Shown here: in pieces, positions 7,392-14,236 of the stretch
How positions within the stretch are numbered: the stretch's first letter is position 1
How the letters are laid out: every line of letters starts with the position of its first letter
IMG/VR virus record: IMGVR_UViG_3300037247_000275
Location: 1 to 44,995 of that record
Direction: 5' to 3' (one strand)
DNA length: 44,995 nucleotides
DNA from: a virus
Translations under genes and position numbers: made by a program
Notes under the pieces: model-generated
What the model saw: only the letters and a program-made list of their open reading frames with translations
Databases searched by the model: none
What the model was told of the DNA's origin: nothing

Positions 7392-7690
7392 TTCAACCTC
7401 CTTGGCACCAGTAGTATGATAGTGGCTAATACGATGAGAGGCAACCATCGTAGCAAGGTGTTTCGAGCAACTCTTATACGATGCCTACGTCTCTGACGCC
7501 TTTCATTCAACAACTTCTGCAACGCAATCCGCATACTACCTAGAATGTAGCCTCCAGGTTCAGGCAGTGGGTCGGGAGGTAGACAGTGGAGAAGGTGTTC
7601 CATATACCTGTCTGGTAATCTAGCTATAGCCTTGGCAGTCTTTGTGGTACCATCAGCGCTCACTTTGATATGTGGACATACCTCATACAT
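7388..7690 (-). CDS. Protein with C-terminal membrane anchor
   Basis: 100 residues, with GGAAGG 4 bp before ATG. The N-terminal 70 residues are soluble with Cys/His near the start (YEVCPHIKV) and in LLHCLPPDPLP. There follows a very basic stretch (ERRQRRRHRIRVAR) and a single membrane segment (LLRWLPLIVLATIILLV) at the C-terminal end. The basic patch before the segment predicts a cytoplasmic N-terminus. It overlaps the lipoprotein gene by GTGA, so the two may form a membrane pair. No family recognised. Confidence 0.68.
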   Translation of the reverse strand: MYEVCPHIKVSADGTTKTAKAIARLPDRYMEHLLHCLPPDPLPEPGGYILGSMRIALQKLLNERRQRRRHRIRVARNTLLRWLPLIVLATIILLVPRRLK

Positions 7691-8411
7691 CAGGCCTTCC
7701 CACTCCTCTCAGAAACTTAATAGCCACAGCCTTGCCTATACCTTCAACACTAGCCAGCATCTCAGGCGTAGCTGTAGCCACGTTGTACACGGTTCCGAAT
7801 CGTTTGATTAAGGCCTCAGCCCTCACTGCTCCTATCCCCAGGTGCCCTCCCATACCCATTAACCTCTGTACCATAGGATTAGGATGGAAGGTGATATCCT
7901 TGAGATAGCGATGGAATGTGCCGTGGTCCTTCTTCTGGTCAGCTCTGTAGAACGCAGTCAGCATATTCAAGGTGTCTCCGTAAGTAGGTGTCTGGTACAC
8001 CTCTATATACTTACCCACCTCGTACAGCCACGCATACACTCCCTTCATAGGACCCAGGAAGTATGACTTACCAGCATAGAACAGGTGGCGCTTGCCTTTA
8101 GTAGTCTCCTTGAATACTGTAGTACCTTTAGCAGTAGATACTGCCACGCCTTCCACAATCAGTATGAGTCTGACACTAGGATGAGCAGCTAGCTGCCTAC
8201 GCAACTGGTCCTCTATGCTGTCCAGACCTCCTAGCAGCTCATACCAGGTCTTGCGCTCCACCTGCTGCTTACCATCCACGCCTGTCCACAGGTAGTCAGC
8301 ATAGCCTTCACTATTAAGAGGCTGTACTACGCAGGGCAGCACAGGTGACAGTATAGGCAGGGCTTCGTCTGGCTCATGGACATCTATGCCGAACAGCTCG
8401 CCACTTACCAT
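7683..8411 (-). CDS. XPF/ERCC4-type structure-specific nuclease with HhH domain
   Basis: 242 residues. Residues 35-90 match the ERCC4 nuclease core: ADYLW (38-42) supplies the first acidic site and VERK (51-54) the ERK catalytic motif, followed by a helical LDSIEDQLRRQL region. The C-terminal 55 residues hold two helix-hairpin-helix turns (GIGAVRAEALI at about 192 and VEGIGKAVA at about 222), as in XPF/Mus81 and archaeal Hef. Family members cut flaps, forks or nicked junctions. Within this operon it probably resolves replication or recombination intermediates. No helicase domain is fused. Confidence 0.85.
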   Translation of the reverse strand: MVSGELFGIDVHEPDEALPILSPVLPCVVQPLNSEGYADYLWTGVDGKQQVERKTWYELLGGLDSIEDQLRRQLAAHPSVRLILIVEGVAVSTAKGTTVFKETTKGKRHLFYAGKSYFLGPMKGVYAWLYEVGKYIEVYQTPTYGDTLNMLTAFYRADQKKDHGTFHRYLKDITFHPNPMVQRLMGMGGHLGIGAVRAEALIKRFGTVYNVATATPEMLASVEGIGKAVAIKFLRGVGRPDV

Positions 8412-8662
8412 TTACTTTTTCCTTCTGTTAGCTTTCTTAGTTCGTCTAGCGCAAGGTCAGTGACATAGTAGTGGTGTGTCCTGCCTTTCTTGATAGCTAT
8501 TATATACTTCATCCCTCGCAGCCTACCTATGTATCCCCATATCGAACGCTTGGTGAGGAAGCTAGTCTCGGCCAGTTTCTTGATAGTAGTTCCAGGCATA
8601 TTCACAATCTCCAGAAGCAGTCTACCCTTAGCTGTGAAAAGCCCCGATTCGTCAGGCATCAT
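8405..8662 (-). CDS. Winged-helix DNA-binding protein
   Basis: About 85 residues. Two adjacent ATG codons (8662 and 8659) follow GAGG; the second has the better spacing. Features of a winged helix are a recognition-type stretch TIKKLAETSFLTKRSIWGYIGRLRGMKYI followed by a hairpin with HHYYVTDLA and a final helix, like MarR or GntR-type wings. It is encoded directly before the XPF-like nuclease. It is likely a transcription regulator or DNA-binding accessory; target unknown. Confidence 0.72.
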   Translation of the reverse strand: MMPDESGLFTAKGRLLLEIVNMPGTTIKKLAETSFLTKRSIWGYIGRLRGMKYIIAIKKGRTHHYYVTDLALDELRKLTEGKSKW

Positions 8663-8897
8663 TAGCCTCAATCGCAGCGATGGCTAATGCCGCAAGTTCA
8701 ATAAGGGCACGGCGACGCTTTGTTACATTACTCGCCTCATCCATATCGGACTGGAAGGCTAGGTGTGGCTCAACAAGCCTCAGTCGCAGTCTCATATATC
8801 CCTGCCAGTCCCACCAGCTATGGTTCCTGTCATGCTGTGCGCCCCACCTGCTACGCTGGCGTTGTCTTTCGTGGCGGACCTCATCTATCACGCTCAT
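8652..8897 (-). CDS. Conserved phage hypothetical protein
   Basis: The start is ATG 8897, with GGAGG 7 bp upstream and an ATGA overlap with the previous stop; length 81. The pattern is DEVRHERQRQRSRWGAQHD near the N-terminus and RRALIELAALAIAAIEA at the C-terminus. It recalls a widespread small phage family of the type ERQRQ...W...HD...ELAA.A.AAIE, whose function I do not know. It is helical and soluble. Confidence 0.72.
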   Translation of the reverse strand: MSVIDEVRHERQRQRSRWGAQHDRNHSWWDWQGYMRLRLRLVEPHLAFQSDMDEASNVTKRRRALIELAALAIAAIEANDA

Positions 8898-9064
8898 CCG
8901 TTTCCCTCCATGAACTCTTGTAGGTCTTCCAGACATATCCTCACTATCTTGCCCCCTGGCCTGCTGACCTTCAGCTTGCCACTAGAGATGTACTTCTGGA
9001 TAGTGGTGTAGTGGACCTTGATATAGTTCGCTGCTTCCTTTATGGTGAGCCATTCACAGCTCAT
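8894..9064 (-). CDS. Excisionase-type HTH protein (MerR-like helix-turn-helix)
   Basis: The start is ATG 9064 with GGAAGGAG 5 bp upstream; length 56. The whole protein is one HTH_17-type domain: LTIKEAANYIKVHYTTIQKYISSGKLKV, followed by the small wing KIVRICLEDLQEFM. This fold occurs in excisionases and in many small regulators. No integrase is present, so I read it as a regulator of the early operon rather than as evidence for temperate growth. Confidence 0.82.
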   Translation of the reverse strand: MSCEWLTIKEAANYIKVHYTTIQKYISSGKLKVSRPGGKIVRICLEDLQEFMEGNG

Positions 9065-9920
9065 TATTTCTCCTTCCAACATCTATCCTGTTCCCCGTGC
9101 CCATTAGAACCAACTCAGCTATGGAGTTCCATGTAGGATTCTCAAGCGTGACCCCTTCCAGCTTTAGGTTGTAACCGCACTTCAACAGCTCACTCTTGAT
9201 CTCTCCACCTTCCTTGCTAGTGCGGATGGCTATGTCTACAAAGCGGTGAGTCTGAGCCAAGCCCTCCAGTATCTTCTTACCTGTGAGTATCTGAACAAGT
9301 TTGCCATGCTCGTCCGGTGCCTCCTTTCTCTCATCAGTCAGATGGTGAGTGGCAATCAGGTTCTTCTTGACACCTGCTCCTGTAGTATAGATGTCACGGA
9401 TAGCATCATTTATCTTGCCATACTCTATCTGAATGAGCTGCTCGCGAGGTCTCAGGAATCCACCTCTACCATCAGGCAGTGGGCTACCATCAGGAGCATA
9501 GGCGGCACCTTGTAAGACCTCTAAGTGTGAGCTGGCCTTGGTCCGCCTAGCCACTGTCATAGTATCCACTACTATGCTGGCTATCTTAGGATCAGAGAAG
9601 GCAGCAGCCATGAGGTTAATGGAGTACAGCCAGAGATCAGTGTTGCCTCGGAGTCTCATACTGTCAAGCTGTATAGGACTAGGCAGCTCAAAGATTGTAA
9701 TATCAAAGTCCTTCCAGGGCTCAGTATCCAGGTGGTCTATGGTCTTGTTGTAGGGTATGACATTGATCTCTAGCCCAGCGAACAACTCCTCATACTTACC
9801 TCCCTTGATAGCTCGCTCTATGCCCATGTCGAAGGCAAAGCCTACAATGGGCAGCGGAGCGGAATAGGCCAGTGTGGTCTTGCCTGTGGCTTCATCTCCC
9901 TCAATGCTAAGTAGCATCAT
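9054..9920 (-). CDS. Sak4-like RecA-fold ATPase (single-strand annealing or recombination)
   Basis: 288 residues. Walker A is GDEATGKTT (8-16) and Walker B is IVVDT (116-120). There follows a stretch typical of the AAA_24/Sak4 group, ending in LIATHHLTDER, the sensor-like His pair. Sak4 proteins are short RecA-like ATPases that support recombination and replication in phages. The start ATG 9920 has AAGGAG 5 bp upstream. Its neighbours encode a RecB-type nuclease and an XPF-type nuclease, so a recombination module is likely. Confidence 0.82.
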   Translation of the reverse strand: MMLLSIEGDEATGKTTLAYSAPLPIVGFAFDMGIERAIKGGKYEELFAGLEINVIPYNKTIDHLDTEPWKDFDITIFELPSPIQLDSMRLRGNTDLWLYSINLMAAAFSDPKIASIVVDTMTVARRTKASSHLEVLQGAAYAPDGSPLPDGRGGFLRPREQLIQIEYGKINDAIRDIYTTGAGVKKNLIATHHLTDERKEAPDEHGKLVQILTGKKILEGLAQTHRFVDIAIRTSKEGGEIKSELLKCGYNLKLEGVTLENPTWNSIAELVLMGTGNRIDVGRRNNEL

Positions 9921-10123
9921 CCCATCTCCTTATCAGCCTCTTGTATGCCTGACCTGATCTCCTTCATCTGGTCGATCAGCTTGGACATATCTGCTATGCA
10001 GCTATGAGCGTCCGCCACCTTGGACTTATACCTGGCTGCACTTACATGTTGCTCCTTCTCCAGGTACTCTACTAAGGAGTCAGCATAGCCTATCTGCTTT
10101 TCACTGGCGGGGTGGCACGACAT
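9917..10123 (-). CDS. Hypothetical helical protein
   Basis: 68 residues, overlapping the Sak4-like gene by ATGA. The N-terminus has SEKQIGYADSL, a short pattern seen in several phage and plasmid proteins. The rest is a probable coiled coil (IADMSKLIDQMKEIRSGIQEADKEM). It may be a partner of the adjacent recombination ATPase; this is inferred from position alone. Confidence 0.65.
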   Translation of the reverse strand: MSCHPASEKQIGYADSLVEYLEKEQHVSAARYKSKVADAHSCIADMSKLIDQMKEIRSGIQEADKEMG

Positions 10124-10295
10124 AGCGGCCCTCCTTTACAGCTCTGTCAAGTACCTCCATAGCTCGTTCCACTGCCTTGTGCAAGACTGGACGAGTGGTT
10201 ACTTGATTGAGTGGCAGCAGCCCTACACCTTTCAGCAGCTCATCCAAGGTTTCATATACCCCTTGATACATTGTACCTACTGTGTCACCTTGCAT
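10101..10295 (-). CDS. Hypothetical protein
   Basis: The start is ATG 10295, whose A is the last base of the preceding stop (TGATG), with AAGAGGAG upstream; length 64. The longer ORF starting at 10349 would lie inside the preceding gene without its own ribosome site. The sequence is helical with no recognisable motif (ETLDELLKGVGLLPLNQV, VERAMEVLDRAVKEG). Confidence 0.62.
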   Translation of the reverse strand: MQGDTVGTMYQGVYETLDELLKGVGLLPLNQVTTRPVLHKAVERAMEVLDRAVKEGRYVVPPRQ

Positions 10296-10459
10296 CACAA
10301 TCTCCTCTTCGGCTTGTGTCCTGCATGATACCCAGTACAGAACGGGCATTTGTAGATCACCAGACTAGGCCTCAGCCCGCTCTGCCTAGCCTCCTGCTTA
10401 GACGCATAACGTTTCTTGCGCCTGCACTGCCGGCGTCTAAGCCTCCTCTTGCTTGCCAC
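10295..10459 (-). CDS. Small basic zinc-finger-like protein
   Basis: The start is GTG 10459 with GGAG about 6 bp upstream; length 54. It is strongly basic at the N-terminus (SKRRLRRRQCRRKKRYASK) and carries CPFCTGYHAGHK near the C-terminus. This Cys/His set, with the earlier Cys, could bind zinc. A TTG at 10498 in the same frame is less likely. It overlaps the preceding gene, as is usual in this operon. Probably binds nucleic acid. Confidence 0.65.
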   Translation of the reverse strand: MASKRRLRRRQCRRKKRYASKQEARQSGLRPSLVIYKCPFCTGYHAGHKPKRRL

Positions 10460-10634
10460 GATACGCTCCAGGGTCAGCAACGAGGTCTGCCTTCTCAAAG
10501 TAGAACCTGTCTACTGCTGCCTCCAATGCTTGTAGCTGCCAAGTCAGCAGCTCAGTCCTAGGAATAGACTGCTTCCTCGATCTAGCTACTCTGTCCTTGA
10601 GTATGGCCCAGGCTGTCTGGTATATGTTAGACAC
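10437..10634 (-). CDS. Hypothetical helical protein
   Basis: 65 residues from GTG 10634, with GGAGAGGAG 7 bp upstream. It is helical and amphipathic (TAWAILKDRVARSR, LLTWQLQALEAAVDRFYFEKA) with a Gly/Pro turn at the end. It overlaps both neighbours. No family recognised. Confidence 0.62.
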   Translation of the reverse strand: MSNIYQTAWAILKDRVARSRKQSIPRTELLTWQLQALEAAVDRFYFEKADLVADPGAYRGKQEEA

Positions 10635-10809
10635 AGAGGCACTCCTCTCCTATGTCAGCATCTTCTTGAGTGACATCCTCTACTCTGTGAGAACAACCAG
10701 GCACACAGGTACACGTCTCAAATGGTGGCTCAAAGTCGTGGCTATGAGGGTAGTCACAATCACACTCAGGTCCGAGGCCTGCTAACTGATCTAGTCCATC
10801 ATCAGGCAT
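10627..10809 (-). CDS. Small acidic Cys-rich protein
   Basis: 60 residues, acidic, with seven Cys in three groups (ECDCDY, TCTCVPGC, ECLC) and several His (YPHSHDFE). The pattern suggests metal binding, but it is not a standard zinc ribbon. It overlaps the RecB-like nuclease gene by 8 bp. Function unknown. Confidence 0.6.
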   Translation of the reverse strand: MPDDGLDQLAGLGPECDCDYPHSHDFEPPFETCTCVPGCSHRVEDVTQEDADIGEECLCV

Positions 10810-11665
10810 CTGACTTCACCACCCCTAGGTCCTTAGCTTGCTCACAGAACTGCATGACAGGACAGTACCTTGCACATCGAACACTCTCACCAGGCCTGAA
10901 CTGCGCTATGTATAGACTACCAGGAGCGTTAGCTAGGGAGTTAGCTAAGGCCTCTTCCTCAAACACCCGATAAGCCTTCTTAGCTCCAGGCTTCATCACT
11001 GCCCATGAATCGGGCCGCGCCCATCTCTCAACAGGAGTGCATGGAGGGTATGTGCCTGACATAGCCAACTGATGCAGCTTCACCTTATCCTGGAAGGCTA
11101 GAGCCTGTGAGTCCAGTGACCACATAGGTATCTCATGCTCGATGACCTTCAATGGAGGGTAGTTCCTGTCCCTCTCCACCTGAGACTTCATCCAGTCACG
11201 GAACCACATGACTACGGCCAGCTTATCCACCTGTATCTTATTCCTCTGTGCTAGGTAGGCATAGAAGTTGAGCTGCTCGTCATGGTCCTCCTTGCCTCCC
11301 AGTATGTGCCCCCATACTGAGGATACTTTGTAGTCCTTGAGTGTGTTGGTGTCAGTATACAGCACATCGAACTTGCCTGACACCTCCCACCCGTTGTAGT
11401 CCACTGTCAGCCTCTGCTCCTGCATAACAGGCAGTTCACCTTTACCCTGAGAGATGATATGGTGCAAGGCTCTCCCCTCTAGGGAGTACAGCCCGTCTAC
11501 TACATCCTGTACTATCTCCTCCCCATACTTGTCCTCCAGATATGTGATCTGTGGTGGGCGTACTAGGCGAGTGACTGAGATATCGCCTACAGCCTCGTAG
11601 TCGTCCTCCATCACAGCCCGTGCTATGACAGGGTCAATGTTGTGGCGGTTCGTCCACTTAGGCAT
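10802..11665 (-). CDS. RecB/Cas4-type PD-(D/E)XK nuclease with Cys cluster
   Basis: 287 residues. The PD-(D/E)XK signature is present: motif I region ALHHII (67-71), D100 in SGKFDVLY, the DYK triad (111-113) and QLNFYAYL (131-138). C209, C264, C268 and C274 form the Cys cluster that in Cas4, AddB and related nucleases holds a 4Fe-4S cluster. The probable role is a DNA exonuclease for recombination or end processing with the Sak4-like ATPase. The start has a long upstream leader with GAGAGGAG about 7 bp before ATG. Confidence 0.85.
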   Translation of the reverse strand: MPKWTNRHNIDPVIARAVMEDDYEAVGDISVTRLVRPPQITYLEDKYGEEIVQDVVDGLYSLEGRALHHIISQGKGELPVMQEQRLTVDYNGWEVSGKFDVLYTDTNTLKDYKVSSVWGHILGGKEDHDEQLNFYAYLAQRNKIQVDKLAVVMWFRDWMKSQVERDRNYPPLKVIEHEIPMWSLDSQALAFQDKVKLHQLAMSGTYPPCTPVERWARPDSWAVMKPGAKKAYRVFEEEALANSLANAPGSLYIAQFRPGESVRCARYCPVMQFCEQAKDLGVVKSDA

Positions 11666-11670
11666 ACTGT

Positions 11671-11689
11671 TCTCCTCTCTTAGTTATGG
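11671..11689 (-). promoter_or_regulatory. Repeated leader motif upstream of the RecB-like nuclease gene
   Basis: On the - strand the 19-mer CCATAACTAAGAGAGGAGA precedes the start codon. The same 19-mer with one change occurs at 18487-18505 before another gene. It contains the Shine-Dalgarno but extends well beyond it. Just upstream lie the palindromic arms TGGGGT and ACCCCA (11686-11698) and a 6-bp stem GTGGCT/AGCCAC (11705-11722). A translational control site is possible. Confidence 0.45.
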
Positions 11690-11732
11690 GGTGACCCCAG
11701 GCTTGTGGCTACCTGAAGCCACCCCCGCTTAC

Positions 11733-12062
11733 CTACTGCTGATGGGTGCCTTCCACATCCCTTGCTATACGGTCCTTGGTTCGTCTATCGAGGATACAGA
11801 GAGTGTCTTTTAGGTGACTGATAGCAATGGCGTTCTCCTCACACTTGAACTTACCTCCACACACCTCCTGATACCACTCTATCCTCTGTAGAGCAGCCGC
11901 TATGACTGTCTCCACGAACGCACCGTTAGGCTCAATGCGGAAAGCAGCCTTGCCTAGTGGTCCATTCTGCCACTGGATACTCAGCCCTACTCCGTCCACC
12001 ATACCACCAGCAGGCCTATCCAATGCATCAGTGAGGTTACTTCTTGAGAACTTCTGCAACAC
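11733..12062 (-). CDS. Candidate Acb2/Tad1-type hairpin-domain protein (anti-CBASS/anti-Thoeris)
   Basis: 109 residues. The layout matches a widespread small phage family that I associate with the Acb2/Tad1 hairpin domain. It has WQNGPLGK (31-38), PNGAFVETVIAAALQRIEWYQ (45-65), a CEENAIAISHLK helix (74-85) and LDRRTKDRIARDVEGTH (91-107). Known members bind cyclic oligonucleotide or cyclic ADP-ribose signals and so silence CBASS or Thoeris immunity. I recognise the family from sequence patterns only; the ligand cannot be told. It lies between the SSB-position gene and the RecB-like nuclease gene. Confidence 0.5.
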   Translation of the reverse strand: MLQKFSRSNLTDALDRPAGGMVDGVGLSIQWQNGPLGKAAFRIEPNGAFVETVIAAALQRIEWYQEVCGGKFKCEENAIAISHLKDTLCILDRRTKDRIARDVEGTHQQ

Positions 12063-12805
12063 TAGCTCGTAGCCTCTGTTGGTGCAGCAGTCTCATCTGC
12101 TGGAGGCGTGGTGCCTGCTACTACCTTGTGTAGTATGCCCTCAGCATCACGCTCAATAAGTTTCATCTCCTTGAGGTTGGGCAGTAGTGTGCGCTTGACG
12201 ATGGCATCCACTATGTGTGGCCTGGAAGTTACCTCCGAGTTCTGCAAAGCCTCCTCATAGAACTTGGGCTCGGTCTTACCATCAGCCAGGTTTACAAGGA
12301 ACTCATTGAAGTTGGCGTCAGCCTCCTTAGCCGAGCCCAAGCCTTCAATAGCTATAACAGTCCAGCACAGGGTAGGCACCTCTCCCCATAACTGCTTGTT
12401 GTTGCCGTCCATCAAAGGGTTACCTTCTTCATCGGTCAACCCTCTCCGTAACGACCTATTCTCCATCTTCCACTCTTGCTTCTTGCCCTTGAGTAGGTTA
12501 ATGTCAGGATTATCTGGCATCAGCTTTCGCAGGCTACCAGCAAGAGCCTCGAACTTAGTCCCCCCTCTGGACGATGCGGGCGGTGCATAGCCTACTGTGA
12601 TAGTGGCTATGGGGAAGGGGTAAGGCTCTACTGCTTCTAGCACTTCAAGGTCTGAGAACTTGAAGTTGAGGACCACGTAGGACCGGCTACCGTCCTTAGT
12701 CTGTCTCCGCTCTGATATTTCCTCGTCTGGAGCCAGTGTTCCCTTGAAGTGCCTCAATGGAGTGTCGGCTCCTGAAGGCTTCGCTATGCTAATCTCTTCT
12801 GACAT
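12062..12805 (-). CDS. Hypothetical protein in recombination module, possible ssDNA-binding role
   Basis: 247 residues with AAGGAG 8 bp before ATG 12805. The N-terminal 100 residues look beta-rich (SYVVLNFKFSDLEVLEAVEPYPF, IATITVGYAP), the central part is mixed, and the C-terminus is a disordered Pro/Ala/Thr/Glu tail (PPADETAAPTEATS). Genes next to Sak4-type ATPases often encode a single-strand binding protein, and the tail would fit such a protein, but I see no conserved OB-fold motif. The assignment is open. Confidence 0.6.
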   Translation of the reverse strand: MSEEISIAKPSGADTPLRHFKGTLAPDEEISERRQTKDGSRSYVVLNFKFSDLEVLEAVEPYPFPIATITVGYAPPASSRGGTKFEALAGSLRKLMPDNPDINLLKGKKQEWKMENRSLRRGLTDEEGNPLMDGNNKQLWGEVPTLCWTVIAIEGLGSAKEADANFNEFLVNLADGKTEPKFYEEALQNSEVTSRPHIVDAIVKRTLLPNLKEMKLIERDAEGILHKVVAGTTPPADETAAPTEATS

Positions 12806-12816
12806 TCTGTTTCTCC

Positions 12817-13026
12817 TTAGCTACCGAACAAATCATTTTGGCATATCTGGCATAGGCCAGACAGCCTGTACTCGTCTGCACTTGCGTCATCCCTGAAGTC
12901 CTCAACAGGCTTGCCACAACCTATCGGTTCATCGACACAGCGATCAGCCTCTATAGCTGTAGTCCTACCACTGAATCCCTCAAGGAGTCTCTCTATCTCT
13001 GGTGATTTGGGTGCGGGTATCGCCAT
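12817..13026 (-). CDS. Small zinc-binding protein
   Basis: 69 residues with AAGGAGAGGAG directly before ATG. Cys residues fall as C..PIGCGKPV and GLCQICQNDLFG, a four-Cys arrangement found in many small phage proteins ending in a CQxCxDxLFG-like motif. The fold is probably a treble-clef or ribbon zinc site. Function unknown. Confidence 0.72.
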   Translation of the reverse strand: MAIPAPKSPEIERLLEGFSGRTTAIEADRCVDEPIGCGKPVEDFRDDASADEYRLSGLCQICQNDLFGS

Positions 13027-13035
13027 CTCCTCTCC

Positions 13036-13278
13036 TTACAAATGCCCTACGCGATTGGCTACATTCTCTAGCCTCTCTAGCAGGCGCATCAGACCACGCT
13101 GACAATGAGACGCAGCAGCCTCCGCCCCTTCTATTGTAGGCTCCACAGTTGCCTTATCGTCTACTCCGTCTACACAGATGCGGTCAAGAGCCTCGTGTGC
13201 CTTGTCAACCTGAACTCCGATCTGGTCAAACCTGGATTGAAGGCTTGGCGCCTCTGTTGTCGCCTCTCCGGTTGCCAT
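13036..13278 (-). CDS. Hypothetical helical protein
   Basis: 80 residues with GGAGGAG 3 bp before ATG. It is helical, probably forming a coiled coil (SRFDQIGVQVDKAHEALDRI and RGLMRLLERLENVANRV). It begins 9 bp after the RepA-like ATPase gene. It could be an adaptor for the ATPase, but no motif supports more than that. Confidence 0.65.
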   Translation of the reverse strand: MATGEATTEAPSLQSRFDQIGVQVDKAHEALDRICVDGVDDKATVEPTIEGAEAAASHCQRGLMRLLERLENVANRVGHL

Positions 13279-13287
13279 CTTCTCCTC

Positions 13288-14094
13288 CTACTTCACAACT
13301 ACTAGCCGTTCGCCTTCATGGAACGTCAAGTCTTCCCTATTGAACACCACCTCCTTTGGCTCAATTAAATCCTCGGCGTGTCTAATAATATCAAAGTTCA
13401 GTGTCAGCCCTACTTCATTACTCCTTTCTGCTACCTTTGTGATCTTGCAAACGGTGTCAGCCCAGTACGAAAACACAGCCGCACCTAGCATATCATCTGA
13501 ACCTAAGTCAAACGCGTTCTCCTCACTAATGGCAGACTTCCTTGCATGGTGGGCGAACACGACTGACACCTCAAACTCACTCAACATTATGTCAACCTGA
13601 TCACACACTTCCCTCACATGGTTAGGATCAAGGATGTTCCCTGAGATAGTCTTGTAGATAGGGTCTATCATTATTACCGCAGGCTCTATCTTCTCCACGT
13701 ACTGCTTGATAGTACCTATCCCTTCAGGTCGGTCCAGTTTGAGGAACGGTTCGGTCCAGATGTATATGTTCTTCCTGACTCTCTCTAACAGCTCCTTCCT
13801 GTCTGTCGCATCCCAGGCCATCTCCATCTTGGTCATCCTCTTATGCAGCAGCGGGTGAGGAATTTCCAACTGCAGGTATATGACCTTGTTGCCCTGCTCT
13901 GGAGTCTTGAAGCTCATCCAGGGCTGGCCTGCTGCTATGCACCGTGCTAGGTGCAACAGGGTCATGGATTTAAGGGTCTTATACCTGCCATAGATAATCA
14001 TTTTGGTCCTGGCATATAGCACTCCTCCTCCGACAATAGCTTCAGGGTAATTGGGCTTCCACTTGAGAAACTCATCAAGGCGTTGGGGCTCCAT
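13288..14094 (-). CDS. RepA/DnaB-like RecA-fold ATPase (AAA_25), replication helicase
   Basis: 268 residues. The Walker A position reads GRYKTLKS (36-43), where Leu takes the place of the Gly that normally precedes the Lys. Walker B is IMID (141-144) and the sensor is HHARKS (182-187), in the order of AAA_25/RepA hexameric helicases. LLHLARCIAAGQPW after the P-loop is also typical of the family. It probably unwinds DNA at the phage fork with the family A polymerase. The deviant P-loop may still bind ATP, since the Lys-Ser pair is kept. Confidence 0.78.
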   Translation of the reverse strand: MEPQRLDEFLKWKPNYPEAIVGGGVLYARTKMIIYGRYKTLKSMTLLHLARCIAAGQPWMSFKTPEQGNKVIYLQLEIPHPLLHKRMTKMEMAWDATDRKELLERVRKNIYIWTEPFLKLDRPEGIGTIKQYVEKIEPAVIMIDPIYKTISGNILDPNHVREVCDQVDIMLSEFEVSVVFAHHARKSAISEENAFDLGSDDMLGAAVFSYWADTVCKITKVAERSNEVGLTLNFDIIRHAEDLIEPKEVVFNREDLTFHEGERLVVVK

Positions 14095-14095
14095 G

Positions 14096-14236
14096 CTACC
14101 TTCTGTTGCCTGTTGTTAAGTAGTGAAGTAGACCCTTTGATGGCTCCCTGTTATGATCTGGTATCCACACTATCTCATTAAGTTGTATAAGCAGGTGAAT
14201 CTCAACCCACATGAAGGTACGAGGGACTACAATCAC
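14096..14236 (-). CDS. 46-residue hypothetical protein
   Basis: GTG 14236 overlaps the stop of the HTH gene as GTGA, and TAG lies one base before the ATG of the RepA-like gene. Such exact packing on both sides supports translation. The peptide is VIVVPRTFMWVEIHLLIQLN followed by a basic end with HYLTTGNRR. No ribosome site of its own is visible, so it would be coupled to the upstream gene. No family recognised. Confidence 0.5.
   Translation of the reverse strand: MIVVPRTFMWVEIHLLIQLNEIVWIPDHNREPSKGLLHYLTTGNRR

Noticed and set aside
8894-9064. Excisionase-like HTH protein as evidence for a temperate phage
   Set aside because: No integrase, attachment-site core or CI-type repressor was found; this HTH fold also serves as a general regulator.
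11686-11724. A 12-codon GTG frame over the stems upstream of the RecB-like gene
   Set aside because: It is too short, without a proper ribosome site, and the stems explain the sequence better.
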